A DNA stretch of 64,000 nucleotides from Bog-756 sp963776225 (GCA_963776225.1 CAVZLL010000003.1:310001-374000); one strand, 5' to 3'. Counted from the stretch's first letter, positions 17,510-26,549 are shown. Program-made: numbers and translations. The notes: a model not told the origin generated them from the letters alone.

Positions 17510-17523
17510 GCTGGTCGACCAGC
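17510..17523. promoter_or_regulatory. 14-base perfect palindrome GCTGGTCGACCAGC
   Basis: A perfect inverted repeat without spacer lies 75 bases past the stop of rpsT and at the island edge. It could be an operator or a recombination core. There is no T-tract, so it is unlikely to be a terminator. Confidence 0.4.
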
Positions 17524-17598
17524 CCTACTACTACTACCCGCCGAAGTAGGAGGCGCCTCTCGCGGAGCGGTCAGCGGTCGGTCGACGGGGCGCGGTGC

Positions 17599-17871
17599 TC
17601 AGCCGTCGGCAGATGCGCCGCTCGTCGCCCGCCGCATCAGGCGGCTCTTGCGATTGGCCGCCTGGTTCTTGTGGATGACACCTTTGGCTGCGGCCTTGTC
17701 GATCCGCTTGACCGCCAGCCGCAGTGCCTCGTCCGCGTCCTCGGTGTCCGTGCCGATCGCCGAGAGGGCATGCTTGGTGCGGGTCCGGAGCTCCGACCGG
17801 ACGGCCTTGTTACGGGCGTGACGCTTGATCGTCTGCCGGTTGCGCTTGATCTGGCTGCGGATGTTTGCCAC
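17599..17871 (-). CDS. rpsT: 30S ribosomal protein S20
   Basis: The product is 90 residues from GTG at 17871, with GACGAGGACGA just upstream. The frame is open further up, but the family starts with MANI; here VANIRSQIKRNRQTIKRHAR, then SELRTRTKHAL, DEALRLAVKRIDKAAAKGVI and HKNQAANRKSRLMRR are all diagnostic. S20 binds the 5' domain of 16S rRNA during 30S assembly. It is divergent from lepA, a very common neighbour pair in bacteria. Length and sequence are normal apart from a short Ala/Ser tail. Confidence 0.97.
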   Translation of the reverse strand: MANIRSQIKRNRQTIKRHARNKAVRSELRTRTKHALSAIGTDTEDADEALRLAVKRIDKAAAKGVIHKNQAANRKSRLMRRATSGASADG

Positions 17872-18086
17872 TGCTCGTCCTCGTCTGTTCTGTGCTGGTC
17901 CTGGGGGTGCGCTCCGGGGTCGGGCACAGCCCACCTCGACCGGCACCTGCCCTGTGTGCGGTTCCCCCGGGAGCCGGTGACGGCGTCCACCGCGGACGAA
18001 CCAGGGTAGCAGCTCGGACCCACCCGGCCCGCCGCCCGGAGCGGGTCGGGGGAGGTTGGGAACCACTTGGGTACGCTGGACGCCCC

Positions 18087-19874
18087 GTGCTCCCCATCGA
18101 CCGCATCCGCAACTTCTCGATCATCAGCCACGTCGACCACGGCAAGTCGACGCTGTCCGACCGCATCCTCGAGCTGACCGGGGCGGTCGATCCCCGCCTG
18201 ATGCGTGAGCAGTACCTCGACTCGATGGACATCGAGCGCGAGCGGGGGATCACCATCAAGGCCCAGAACGTCCGGGTTCCCTGGAAGGAGCACACGCTGC
18301 ACCTCATCGACACCCCCGGGCACGTCGACTTCGGGTACGAGGTGAGCCGATCCCTGGCCGCCTGTGAGGGAGCGGTCCTCCTGGTCGACGCCTCGCAGGG
18401 GATCCAGGCCCAGACCTTGGCCAACTGCTACCAGGCGCTCGACAACGACCTCGAGATCGTGGCGGTGCTCAACAAGATCGACCTTCCCGCGGCCGATCCC
18501 GAGCGGTCCGCCGCCGAGATCGAGCAGGTCCTCGGGCTCGAGGCGTCCGGCATCCTCCGCATCTCGGCCAAGACCGGCGAGGGGGTGCCCGAGCTGCTCG
18601 ACGCCATCGTGGCCCGCATCCCGGCACCGAGCGGGGACCCGGGGGCCCCGCTCCGGGCGCTCATCTTCGACTCGGCCTACGACCAGTACCGGGGCGTGGT
18701 GAGCTCGATCCGGGTCATGGACGGAACACTCACCCGCTCTGACCGGCTGCGGTTCATGCAGGCCGGGCAGAACCACGAGATCGAGGAGATCGGGATCCGG
18801 TCTCCGGCCACGGTTCCGGTGGACGAGCTCGGCCCCGGGGAGGTCGGTTACCTCATCGCCGGGATCAAGGACGTCGGCGGTGCCCGCTCGGGTGAGACGG
18901 TGACCACCGCGGTCCGTCCGGCGGAGACCGCGCTCGACGGGTACCGCGATCCGAAGCCGATGGTGTTCTGCGGGCTCTTCCCGGTGGACGGGGACGAGCT
19001 CCCCGATCTGCGCGACGCGCTCGAGAAGCTGCGGCTCAACGACGCCAGCTTCACCTACGAGCCCGAGTCGTCACGGGCCCTCGGGTTCGGGTTCCGGTGC
19101 GGGTTCCTCGGTCTGCTGCACATGGAGATCGTCCGCGAGCGGCTCGAGCGAGAATTCGATCTCTCCCTCATCGCCACCGCCCCGTCGGTCGCCTACCGGG
19201 CCTTCCTCGCCGACGGGACCGAGGTCGACGTGGACAATCCGAGCGAGCTGCCCGAGCCCGCCCGCCTCGACCACGTGGACGAGCCCATGCTGCGGGCGAC
19301 CATCCTCACCCCGGCCGAGTACACCGGCACGGTGATGGAGCTCTGCCAGGGCCGGCGCGCCGAGATGCTCAAGATGGAGTACCTCTCCCCCGAGCGGGTC
19401 GAGTTCGTCTACGCGATCCCTCTGGCGGAGGTGGTGGTCAACTTCTTCGACCAGCTGAAGAGCCGGACCAAGGGGTACGCCAGCCTCGACTACGAGCCCG
19501 AAGGGTACGCGACCGCCGACCTGGTCAAGGTCGACCTGCTCATCAACCACACCCCGGTCGACGCCTTCTCCACCATCGTGCACAAGTCCGAGGCCGACAG
19601 CTACGGGCGGAGGATGACCGAGAAGCTGCGCGAGCTGATCCCGCGGCAGCTGTTCGACGTGCCCATCCAGGCCGCCATCGGCGGCCGGGTCCTGGCGCGG
19701 GAGACGGTCAAGGCGCGCCGCAAGGACGTCCTCGCCAAGTGCTACGGGGGGGACATCACCCGCAAGCGCAAGCTGCTCGAGAAGCAGAAGGAGGGCAAGA
19801 AGAAGATGAAGAACATCGGGAGGGTCGAGGTCCCCCAGGAGGCGTTCGTGTCGGCCCTCCGGCTCGACGACTGA
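18087..19874 (+). CDS. lepA: Elongation factor 4 (LepA) GTPase
   Basis: The product is 595 residues, normal for the family. I place the start at GTG 18087 (VLPIDRIRNFSIISHVDHGK). The upstream open frame is not LepA-like, and TACGCT at 18072-18077 gives a nearly leaderless start. GTPase motifs are G1 HVDHGKST, G3 DTPGHVDF and G4 NKIDLP. The C-terminal LepA domain is present (YASLDYEPEGY, KVDLLINHTPVDAFS, YGGDITRKRKLLEKQKEGKK). LepA acts on stalled or assembling ribosomes at the cytoplasmic membrane periphery. Confidence 0.97.
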   Translation: MLPIDRIRNFSIISHVDHGKSTLSDRILELTGAVDPRLMREQYLDSMDIERERGITIKAQNVRVPWKEHTLHLIDTPGHVDFGYEVSRSLAACEGAVLLVDASQGIQAQTLANCYQALDNDLEIVAVLNKIDLPAADPERSAAEIEQVLGLEASGILRISAKTGEGVPELLDAIVARIPAPSGDPGAPLRALIFDSAYDQYRGVVSSIRVMDGTLTRSDRLRFMQAGQNHEIEEIGIRSPATVPVDELGPGEVGYLIAGIKDVGGARSGETVTTAVRPAETALDGYRDPKPMVFCGLFPVDGDELPDLRDALEKLRLNDASFTYEPESSRALGFGFRCGFLGLLHMEIVRERLEREFDLSLIATAPSVAYRAFLADGTEVDVDNPSELPEPARLDHVDEPMLRATILTPAEYTGTVMELCQGRRAEMLKMEYLSPERVEFVYAIPLAEVVVNFFDQLKSRTKGYASLDYEPEGYATADLVKVDLLINHTPVDAFSTIVHKSEADSYGRRMTEKLRELIPRQLFDVPIQAAIGGRVLARETVKARRKDVLAKCYGGDITRKRKLLEKQKEGKKKMKNIGRVEVPQEAFVSALRLDD

Positions 19875-19929
19875 GTCCTCCGGCCGCCGGAGGTGCCAGG
19901 GACGCGCGCGCGGGCCGTCTAACCTAGCC

Positions 19930-21141
19930 ATGGTGCCGGACAGTTCCGCCATCGTCGTCTCGGACCTCTCGAAGACGTACCGCATCCTCAGGCGGGGGGA
20001 CCAGAGCGCCTATGCCTCCGAGGCGCTGCTCAAGCGGATCCGCGGCACGAGGCAGAGGCCCGAGAAGTTCGATGCGCTCCACGGGGTCTCCTTCCGGGTC
20101 GGCTGGGGCGAGGTGGTCGGCATCATCGGGCGCAACGGCGCCGGGAAGAGCACCCTGCTCAAGATCATCAACCGGATCACCGCGCCGACCGCCGGACGGA
20201 TCGAGCTCGGCGGGCGGGTGGGGAGCCTGCTCGAAGTGGGCACCGGGTTCCACCCCGAGCTCACCGGGCGCGAGAACGTCTACCTCAACGGCACCCTGCT
20301 CGGCATGCGCCGCAAGGAGATCAGCCAGCGCTTCGACGCCATCGTCGAGTTCGCCGGGACCGAGAAGTTCCTCGACACCCAGGTCAAGCGCTACTCGACC
20401 GGCATGTACATCCGCCTCGCCTTCGCGGTCGCGGCCCACCTCGACTCGGAGATCCTGGTCGTCGACGAGGTCCTCGCTGTGGGCGACTCGGACTTCCAGG
20501 CCAAGTGCCTGCGGAAGATGCGCGAAGTCGCCCGGGACGGACGCACGGTGCTCGTGGTGAGCCATCAGCTCCAGACCGTGTCCGACCTCTGCACCTCGGC
20601 GCTCTACCTGGATGCGGGCCACCTGGTGCTCCACGGGACGGTCGAGGAGGCGCTCGAGGAGTACAAGCGCAGCTTCGCCCTGTCGGCGCCCGTGCTGGAG
20701 GTCGCGGCGCACCGGCCGGGCTCCGGCGAGATCCGCTTCTCCAAGGTGGCGGTGGTCGACGAGATCAACAAGCCCGGCCAGGACGTGGTGGTCGAGTTCA
20801 GCGTGGGGGCCAATCCGGCGTTCGGCGGCCGCTACCACCTCTCGTGCTTCATCAACAACGAGGACGGGATGGTGATCGCCCAGTGCGACTCGCGGGTGGT
20901 CGACTTCCTGCTCGACCCCTCGACCGACGTCCAGGGACGGCTCCGGGTCCGGACGCCCTGGCTCAAGCCGGGGGCCTACACGGCCGATCTCACCATCCAT
21001 GCAGGCGGACGTGCCACCGACATCTGGGAGCAGGCGTGTCATTTCCAGGTGCTGCCGGTGACGCCCTACCCGTTCCCGACCACACCGGACGGCACCGACC
21101 ACGGGGTGGTCTACCCCGACTTCGACTACTCCCAGATCTGA
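19930..21141 (+). CDS. Polysaccharide ABC exporter, ATPase subunit (Wzt/TagH type)
   Basis: The product is 403 residues. The N-terminal 250 residues are an ABC ATPase: Walker A GRNGAGKST near residue 72, the family-typical signature KRYSTGM, Walker B ILVVDEVLAVGD, and the H-loop VVSHQ. Residues about 255-400 form a Wzt-like C-terminal substrate-binding beta-sandwich (EIRFSKVAVVDE, VVVEFSVGANP, YHLSCFINNEDG). Such domains select the modified end of a lipid-linked glycan. TAACCT four bases before the ATG suggests a leaderless or almost leaderless message. It forms an operon with the permease (5 bases apart) and a glycosyltransferase. Confidence 0.92.
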   Translation: MVPDSSAIVVSDLSKTYRILRRGDQSAYASEALLKRIRGTRQRPEKFDALHGVSFRVGWGEVVGIIGRNGAGKSTLLKIINRITAPTAGRIELGGRVGSLLEVGTGFHPELTGRENVYLNGTLLGMRRKEISQRFDAIVEFAGTEKFLDTQVKRYSTGMYIRLAFAVAAHLDSEILVVDEVLAVGDSDFQAKCLRKMREVARDGRTVLVVSHQLQTVSDLCTSALYLDAGHLVLHGTVEEALEEYKRSFALSAPVLEVAAHRPGSGEIRFSKVAVVDEINKPGQDVVVEFSVGANPAFGGRYHLSCFINNEDGMVIAQCDSRVVDFLLDPSTDVQGRLRVRTPWLKPGAYTADLTIHAGGRATDIWEQACHFQVLPVTPYPFPTTPDGTDHGVVYPDFDYSQI

Positions 21142-21146
21142 CCTCC

Positions 21147-21962
21147 ATGGCCAGCATCGTCATCACCCCACCGGGGAGGTTCTCGCTTCCCAAGGTCTCC
21201 GAGCTGTGGGAGGCGCGCGAGGTCCTCTACCGGTTCGGCGCCCGGGACGTGACCCTCCGGTACCGCCAGACGCTGCTCGGGGTGGTCTGGGTGGTCCTGC
21301 AGCCGCTGCTCGTCGCGCTCGTCTTCACCCTGGTGTTCAGCAAGGTGGCCAAGCTCACCGTCCCGCACGTCCCGTATCTGATCTTCACCTTCGTGGGGCT
21401 CCTGGCCTGGAACCTGTTCAGCGGGATCGTCACCCGGGCCCAGGGATCGCTCATCTCCAACCGGGACCTGGTGTCCAAGGTCTTCTTCCCCCGGATGCTG
21501 GTTCCCCTGGCGACCGTCTACTCCTGCGTCATCGACTTCCTGGTCGCCACCGCCTTCCTCGGGGTCCTCTGGATCATCGACGGCATCAACCCGGGCCCGC
21601 AGGCGTTCCTCCTCCCGGTGTGGGCGGTCCTGGTGATCCTGCTCGCAAGCGGCGTCGGGCTCATCACGGCCGCGACGACCGTCCGCTACCGCGACGTGAA
21701 CTACTTCGTGCCGTACCTGCTCCAGTTCCTCCTCTATGCGAGCCCGATCGCCTACTCGATCAGCGCGGTGAAGAACTACAACCTGTTCTACGACGTGAAC
21801 CCCCTGACCTGGCTGCTGCAGGAATTCCAGTGGTCGCTGGCCCTCCAGCCCGCGCCGGCCAACTGGGAGTTCGCCCTCTCGGTGGTCGTCCCCGTCGTGA
21901 TCTTCCTCGGGGGCGCGATCCTGTTCGAGCAGATGGAGCGCGGCTTCGCCGACGTGATCTGA
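21147..21962 (+). CDS. Polysaccharide ABC exporter, permease subunit (Wzm/TagG type)
   Basis: The product is 271 residues from ATG 21147, six bases after the ATPase stop codon. It begins with an amphipathic stretch and WEAREVLYRFGARDVTLRYRQT, the classic N-terminus of ABC-2 polysaccharide permeases. About six membrane helices follow (LLVALVFTLVFSKV, LIFTFVGLLAWNLF, VYSCVIDFLVATAFLGVLWI, LPVWAVLVILLASGVGLITA, YLLQFLLYASPIAYSI, FALSVVVPVVIFLGGAILF). The YRDVNYFVP motif precedes helix five. With the ATPase it should move a lipid-linked glycan to the outer face of the membrane. Confidence 0.92.
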   Translation: MASIVITPPGRFSLPKVSELWEAREVLYRFGARDVTLRYRQTLLGVVWVVLQPLLVALVFTLVFSKVAKLTVPHVPYLIFTFVGLLAWNLFSGIVTRAQGSLISNRDLVSKVFFPRMLVPLATVYSCVIDFLVATAFLGVLWIIDGINPGPQAFLLPVWAVLVILLASGVGLITAATTVRYRDVNYFVPYLLQFLLYASPIAYSISAVKNYNLFYDVNPLTWLLQEFQWSLALQPAPANWEFALSVVVPVVIFLGGAILFEQMERGFADVI

Positions 21963-21964
21963 CG

Positions 21965-23077
21965 GTGCGCATCCTGTCGAACGTCGAGGATCTCGCGCCC
22001 ACCAACGGGATCACCGTCCAGACCCTGCAGACGAGTGTCGCCCTCTGTGACCGTGGCCACCAGGTGGACCTGGCCTACGTCGCCGACGGCGCGTTCCGCG
22101 AGACGTACCGCGCGGCCGGGGTCACCCTGGTCGAGGTGCCTCTGCTCGACCTCCACCTCCGGGGAGCGTTCCGGGCGGCCCGCCCTCTGGCCACCTCGGT
22201 GCGCCGCGGCGTCGCGACCCGACCGGACGTGGTCTACGCCCACCGCATGCAGCCGCTCCCCTGGGCCGTGGCCACCGCCACCCGGGTGCGCCGGCCGCTG
22301 GTCAGCCACCTCCACGGGATGACCGGCTGCACCCACCGGGTGGTCAACGCGCTGCTCGGCCGCCGGCCCCACACCGTGCTCGCCGTCTCCGCGTTCCTGC
22401 GGGACGAGCTGGTCGCCGCCGGGTTCCCGGCCGGACGGGTCGAGGTGGTCCACAACGGCATCGATCCGGACGCCTACCCGTTGGGCGGCGCGGAAGACCG
22501 CACACGTGCCCGGGAGGCCCTCGGTGTCGACCAGGAGGCCTTCGTCGTCCTGTTCTACGGAAGACTCGACCCGACCAAGGGGGTGGACGTCCTCCTCGAC
22601 GCGGTCGCCCGGATGCGCGACCTCGGGACCGCGGCGCAGCTCCTGATGATCGGATCCCCGCCTTCCGTCGAGTACCTGCGGGACATCCGGAAGCGGCTGC
22701 GGGAACCGTGGGTGACCTGGCTCCCCAACCGTCCCGACGTGATCACCCCGCTGCACGCGGCAGACGTGGTCGCCGCCCCTTCTGCGTGGGACGAGCCGTT
22801 CGGCCGCGTGGTGGTGGAGGCGATGTCGACCGGCCGGCCGGTCGTGGCCACCGCGGTCGGCGGGATCCCCGAGGTGATGACCGGGCCGTTCGCCCGTTTC
22901 CTCGTTCCGCGGTCCGATCCCGCCGAGCTGGCCCGCCGTCTCTCCTCCCTCGCCACCTGGCGCACCGACGAGCCCGGGCTCGGGGCGGACTGCCGCGCCC
23001 ACGTCGCCCGTCACTTCTCCCAGGAGTCGATGGTCGACGGTATCGAGCACCACCTCCGGGTCGCGGCCGGGATCTGA
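21965..23077 (+). CDS. GT4-family glycosyltransferase
   Basis: The product is 370 residues from GTG 21965, two bases after the permease stop. The N-terminal acceptor domain includes APTNGITVQTLQTSVALCDRG and a segment SHLHGMTGC. The C-terminal domain has the GT-B landmarks VVHNGIDPDAYP, VLFYGRLDPTKGVDVLLDAV, and the EPFGRVVVEAMSTGRPVVAT sugar-nucleotide loop with its E-x7-E. It probably adds a sugar from an activated donor to the glycan exported by the adjacent transporter (context inference). Confidence 0.9.
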   Translation: MRILSNVEDLAPTNGITVQTLQTSVALCDRGHQVDLAYVADGAFRETYRAAGVTLVEVPLLDLHLRGAFRAARPLATSVRRGVATRPDVVYAHRMQPLPWAVATATRVRRPLVSHLHGMTGCTHRVVNALLGRRPHTVLAVSAFLRDELVAAGFPAGRVEVVHNGIDPDAYPLGGAEDRTRAREALGVDQEAFVVLFYGRLDPTKGVDVLLDAVARMRDLGTAAQLLMIGSPPSVEYLRDIRKRLREPWVTWLPNRPDVITPLHAADVVAAPSAWDEPFGRVVVEAMSTGRPVVATAVGGIPEVMTGPFARFLVPRSDPAELARRLSSLATWRTDEPGLGADCRAHVARHFSQESMVDGIEHHLRVAAGI

Positions 23078-23102
23078 GCGCGACCCGGCCACGCGGAGCA
23101 GG

Positions 23103-24863
23103 TCAGCTGCTCTTGTCGCCGCGCACGTAGCTCGCGGCGAGCGCCATCGCCTCGTCCCGCCCCGACCCTGCGTGGAAGTTGTGGTCCAGGGAGGCCACCA
23201 CGTCGAAGCTGAACCGTTCGCTCGTGGCCAGCCGCCGGAGTCGTCGCTCGGCCCCGCGTCTCATCGGGACGGCGTCATCGGGCCCCGAGATGATGTGCAC
23301 GGCCACCCCTCTCGCGACCAGCTCCCGGAGCTCGCGCACCGGGGGATCCGTGCCGGCGAGGGAGTTGACCGCATGCCACACGACGTCAGGGACGTGCGGG
23401 GCCACCGTGCGGGTGAATTGGTGGCCGCGCAGGGACCGGAGATTGAGGGACGACCGCCAGCGGTGGAGGCGCCCGCCGGATGGGCCGGCGGGTGGCGGCG
23501 CGACCGCCCGGTGCACGCCCCCGTCGCGCGGCGGTGTCGCGAAGCGGGTCGGATTGAGGAGGCACACGCCGGCGATCCCGCCCATGCCGGCGATCGCGGT
23601 CGCCCGGAACGCACCGGAGCAGAGCCCGACCAGGAGGGTGCGGTCGGAGGGCCGGGTCGAGAGGTACCGGATGGCGCAGAGGATGTCCTCGGTTGCGGTG
23701 GCCGGGTAGTCGGTCTCCTCGGCGTCGGTGATCGGCCAGGAGCTGTCCCCGACCCCTCCGATGTCCAGGCGCAGCGAGCGGATCCCGAGGGATGCCCACC
23801 GCCGGGCCTGCTGGACCCATTCGCGTCCGGGACCGATGTGGGAGAGGTCCACGGCGTTGAGGAAGACGACGCTGTCGTAACTCCTCGCCGCACGTCTCCT
23901 CGATGCAGTCGGGTCGTCGCCGCAGTCCTCGTCGGCGGGCTCGGTGAGGACACCGAACAGCCGGTCGGAGCAGAAGCGCACCGGCGACTCCCGGATGGTC
24001 GTCCCCCACGACGTGGCGAGCTCACGAGACGACGCAGATTCGATGCCCGTTGTAATACCCGCATCGGTACCGGGACACGCCGCCACCACGTGCTCGACGA
24101 TCCGCTCGATGTCCTTCGGATCCGGGGTCGAATTCTGCTGCTCGACCCCGAGGAGCCGCTCGGCGCCGTCCGGGTTGGCGACCGCGGTCACCTCCGCCAG
24201 CCCGGCGAGCTCGGCGGGCGGGCGGACCTCGGTCAGGATCAGCGTCGGGGCGGGGGGCGGAACGGCACCCAGGGGGGGCAGTCCCCGTATCGCGCCGGCG
24301 ACGTCACCACCGAGGACGACCCCCGTCAGCTCGACCTCGTCCGGCGGCCGGTCCGGCGGGGGGGCGATCATCCGCCGGAGCCCCGCCTGGAGCCGGAGGA
24401 ATTCCTTGCCGCTCTTCGACGGGTACCAGTAGGCGAGTGCGACCGGCGGCGGTCCGCTGGCGGCCGCACCCGCGGCGAGCAGGGCCCCGAGCCGGACGCC
24501 GACCAGCGAGATCCGACCGAACCCGTTGGTCCTCAGCAGCGCTGTCGCGGCGTGGATCGTCTCGGCCCAGCCGGCAGGGCCGGTCTCGCCCGCCGGGTCG
24601 TCGGACGAATCGCCGCAGCCGAGGTAGTCGAACCGGAGCACCGCGAACCCGCGCCCTGCCAACCGGGGAGCAAGCACCCGGAACGCCCGGTGGCTGGCTT
24701 CGTACTCGAGACCGATCGACGGGCACAGGACGACCGCCCCCTGCGCCGCCGCTCCGGCTACCTCGTAGAGCCACCCGGCGCACGGTTGACCCCGCACCGG
24801 AAACCAGATCGGTCGCGTCCGCGGCAAGCGCTCACGTGTGGTGTCGGTGGCATCGGTCGGCAT
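23103..24863 (-). CDS. Fused tandem alpha/beta hydrolase, 586 aa (exosortase-associated type)
   Basis: There are two alpha/beta-hydrolase domains in one chain. Domain 1 (about 18-250) has IWFPVRGQPCAGWLYE, VVLCPSIGLEYEASHR, VLRFDYLGCGDSSDD and the nucleophile elbow LVGVRLGA. Domain 2 (about 290-580) has VVFLNAVDLSHIGPGREWV, LRLDIGGVGDSS, the elbow LVGLCSGA, IISGPDDAVP with an Asp and LDHNFHAG with the His. The wording resembles the two hydrolases encoded next to exosortase A loci, there as separate genes. The elbows are GxRxG and GxCxG, not GxSxG, so domain 1 may be inactive and domain 2 may use Cys. It is convergent with the glycosyltransferase gene and divergent from the GT2 gene. Confidence 0.75.
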   Translation of the reverse strand: MPTDATDTTRERLPRTRPIWFPVRGQPCAGWLYEVAGAAAQGAVVLCPSIGLEYEASHRAFRVLAPRLAGRGFAVLRFDYLGCGDSSDDPAGETGPAGWAETIHAATALLRTNGFGRISLVGVRLGALLAAGAAASGPPPVALAYWYPSKSGKEFLRLQAGLRRMIAPPPDRPPDEVELTGVVLGGDVAGAIRGLPPLGAVPPPAPTLILTEVRPPAELAGLAEVTAVANPDGAERLLGVEQQNSTPDPKDIERIVEHVVAACPGTDAGITTGIESASSRELATSWGTTIRESPVRFCSDRLFGVLTEPADEDCGDDPTASRRRAARSYDSVVFLNAVDLSHIGPGREWVQQARRWASLGIRSLRLDIGGVGDSSWPITDAEETDYPATATEDILCAIRYLSTRPSDRTLLVGLCSGAFRATAIAGMGGIAGVCLLNPTRFATPPRDGGVHRAVAPPPAGPSGGRLHRWRSSLNLRSLRGHQFTRTVAPHVPDVVWHAVNSLAGTDPPVRELRELVARGVAVHIISGPDDAVPMRRGAERRLRRLATSERFSFDVVASLDHNFHAGSGRDEAMALAASYVRGDKSS

Positions 24864-24963
24864 GGTCGGGGCGGTTGGTCGCGGGCCGAGGCTACCGGTT
24901 GCCGGCGACCGGGGTGGGACGATCGCCGCCGGTTGTGGGGCTGAGGTGGGACGACGCCGCCGG

Positions 24964-24969
24964 TAGGCT
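24964..24969 (+). promoter_or_regulatory. Leaderless -10 element TAGGCT
   Basis: TAGGCT is followed by seven bases and then GTG 24977, the most probable start of the GT2 glycosyltransferase. Transcription would begin at or next to the start codon. Confidence 0.5.
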
Positions 24970-24976
24970 GCCCGAG

Positions 24977-25966
24977 GTGGACGCGACCGTCGCCGTGGTT
25001 ACCTACGAGCGTCCGGAGTTCGTGGCCCGCTGCCTCGAGCACCTGGGCCGCCAGACGGTGGCGCCCGGTGAGGTCATCGTCGTCGACTCCTCGCAGAGCA
25101 CGGACACCGCCCGCCTGGTCCGGGAGCGCTTCCCGGAGGTGCGCTACGAGATCTGCCCGGCGGGCATCGGCGCGACGGCCACCGCCCGCGACATCGCCTA
25201 TCGCAGGACCGGCGGCGAGGTCCTGGCCTTCGTGGACGACGACGCCTTCGCCGAGCCCGACTGGCTCGAGCGGCTCCTCCCCATCTTCGCCGACCCCGAG
25301 GTCGGGGCGGTCGGGGGCCGCCAGATCCGCGGCCAGCCCGGAGAGCTCACCGACGGGCTCGACGAGATCGGCCGGCTCCGCGACGACGGCACCCTCACCG
25401 GCCACTTCGCGGCCGACCCGGGAGCGCCGGTCCCCGTCGACCACCTGCTCGGGGCCAACATGGCCTTCCGCCGCTCGGTCCTCGACGAGCTCGGTGGCAT
25501 CCGCGACGGATACTCCGGGACCTGCATGCGCGAGGAGACCGACCTCTGCCTCCGGGTGCGGGCGGCCGGCTACCGCCTCGTCTACACCCCCGACGCGGTG
25601 GTCGAGCACGTCGCCGCTCCCTACGCCAAGGGGAGGCGCTTCGACATGCGGTACGTCTACTGGGCCCAGAAGAACCACCTCATCCTGCTCATCCGGAATT
25701 TCGGGTCCGCGGACCCCATCGTGCGCCGCTATCTGAGCGCCTCGATACGGGGGACCCTCGAAGAGTTCTCCACCCGGGCGAGGCGGGCGGGGAGCCGGGC
25801 ACGCGGCCGGGACCTGACCGGGGCGGCCCGCGCCGCGTCGGGCGCGCTGGCGCGCACGGGAGTCCTCCTCGTGGCGACGGTGAGCGGCCTGTGGGCCGGG
25901 GTCCGGACCGCGAGAGAAGATCGACGTGCCGGAGGATCGCGGGCGGCTGGACCGCACGGTCCCTGA
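24977..25966 (+). CDS. GT2-family glycosyltransferase
   Basis: The product is 329 residues. The frame is open from 24437, but GTG 24977 starts the protein exactly at the first strand (VDATVAVVTYERPEFVARCL) and fits the leaderless promoter. GT-A motifs are VIVVDSSQSTDTA, the metal-binding LAFVDDDAFAEPDWLERL, and GANMAFRRSVLDELGG, followed by MREETDLCLRVRAAGYRLVY (ED motif with the catalytic base). C-terminally there is a hydrophobic helix (TGVLLVATVSGLWAGV). It probably adds a sugar during assembly of a cell-surface glycan. Confidence 0.9.
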   Translation: MDATVAVVTYERPEFVARCLEHLGRQTVAPGEVIVVDSSQSTDTARLVRERFPEVRYEICPAGIGATATARDIAYRRTGGEVLAFVDDDAFAEPDWLERLLPIFADPEVGAVGGRQIRGQPGELTDGLDEIGRLRDDGTLTGHFAADPGAPVPVDHLLGANMAFRRSVLDELGGIRDGYSGTCMREETDLCLRVRAAGYRLVYTPDAVVEHVAAPYAKGRRFDMRYVYWAQKNHLILLIRNFGSADPIVRRYLSASIRGTLEEFSTRARRAGSRARGRDLTGAARAASGALARTGVLLVATVSGLWAGVRTAREDRRAGGSRAAGPHGP

Positions 25967-26108
25967 GTCGCTTCCCGCCCTCGGGAGCACCGTCTGTCTG
26001 CTCGCGCCTCCTGTGACCGCCCCCCGGTCCTTCCCCTCTCTGTCCACAATGTGTGAGACACCGCGACGGTCAAGCTTCTGAGCATGAGGACAGAGGAGGT
26101 GCATCACC

Positions 26109-26549
26109 GTGGCAACTCACCCTGCATTGATCAAGAGGGCCGATAATTGGCACGTGGACGACGGCGTGGCGACGGATGGATCCGGGAGTCCCCCGGCGAA
26201 GAACCCAGTGCGGCGGAGCTTCAGCCCCGAGTTCAAGCTGGCCATCCTGGCCGAGTACGACGGGTGCTCCGAGGCCGGCGAGAAGGGAGCGATCCTCCGG
26301 CGTGAGGGGCTCTACTCGAGCATCATCACCGACTGGCGGCGCCAACACCGCCAGGGCTTGCTGAAGGCGGCGGTTGGACGCACCGACGGTGGCCGAGGAG
26401 GACCGAGCCTGTCCGAGGTCGCCAAACTCCGAGCGGAGAACGAGCGCCTGCGGACCAAGCTGGCCCAGGCTGAGGCGGTGATACACGTCCAGGGAAAAGT
26501 GCACGCGCTCTTGGAGGAGATCTCGAAGAGCGCGGATACCGAGGAGTAG
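26109..26549 (+). CDS. IS3-type transposase OrfA (helix-turn-helix and leucine zipper)
   Basis: The product is 146 residues. RRSFSPEFKLAILAEYDGC and the following helices form the HTH domain of the IS3/IS911 OrfA type. LAKLRAENERLRTKLAQAE-like heptads (here VAKLRAENERLRTKLAQAE) form the leucine zipper used for dimerisation. The stop TAG at 26547-26549 overlaps the first base of the OrfB GTG, one base, so translational coupling or frameshifting between the two frames is possible. Full length and apparently intact. Confidence 0.85.
   Translation: MATHPALIKRADNWHVDDGVATDGSGSPPAKNPVRRSFSPEFKLAILAEYDGCSEAGEKGAILRREGLYSSIITDWRRQHRQGLLKAAVGRTDGGRGGPSLSEVAKLRAENERLRTKLAQAEAVIHVQGKVHALLEEISKSADTEE

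Larger units (their letters stand above)
17295..17598. other. Intergenic island/core junction
   Basis: There is no convincing gene between the giant surface-protein start and rpsT. A short frame at 17464-18009 is antisense to rpsT and arginine-rich. The stretch holds three 11-base-spaced GTCCGC repeats (17400-17427), a 14-base palindrome (17510-17523) and a CTACTACTACTAC run. Base composition shifts to the GC-rich core just to the right. Confidence 0.5.

Noticed and set aside
17464..18009. Plus-strand ORF over rpsT
   Set aside because: It is antisense to a clear S20 protein and consists of Arg/Leu/Ser-rich shadow sequence.
19071..19985. Long antisense ORFs opposite lepA, the ABC transporter, ppdK and other core genes
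   Set aside because: High GC content leaves antisense frames open. Their His/Gly/Arg/Asp-rich composition is typical of shadows and they lack any motif.
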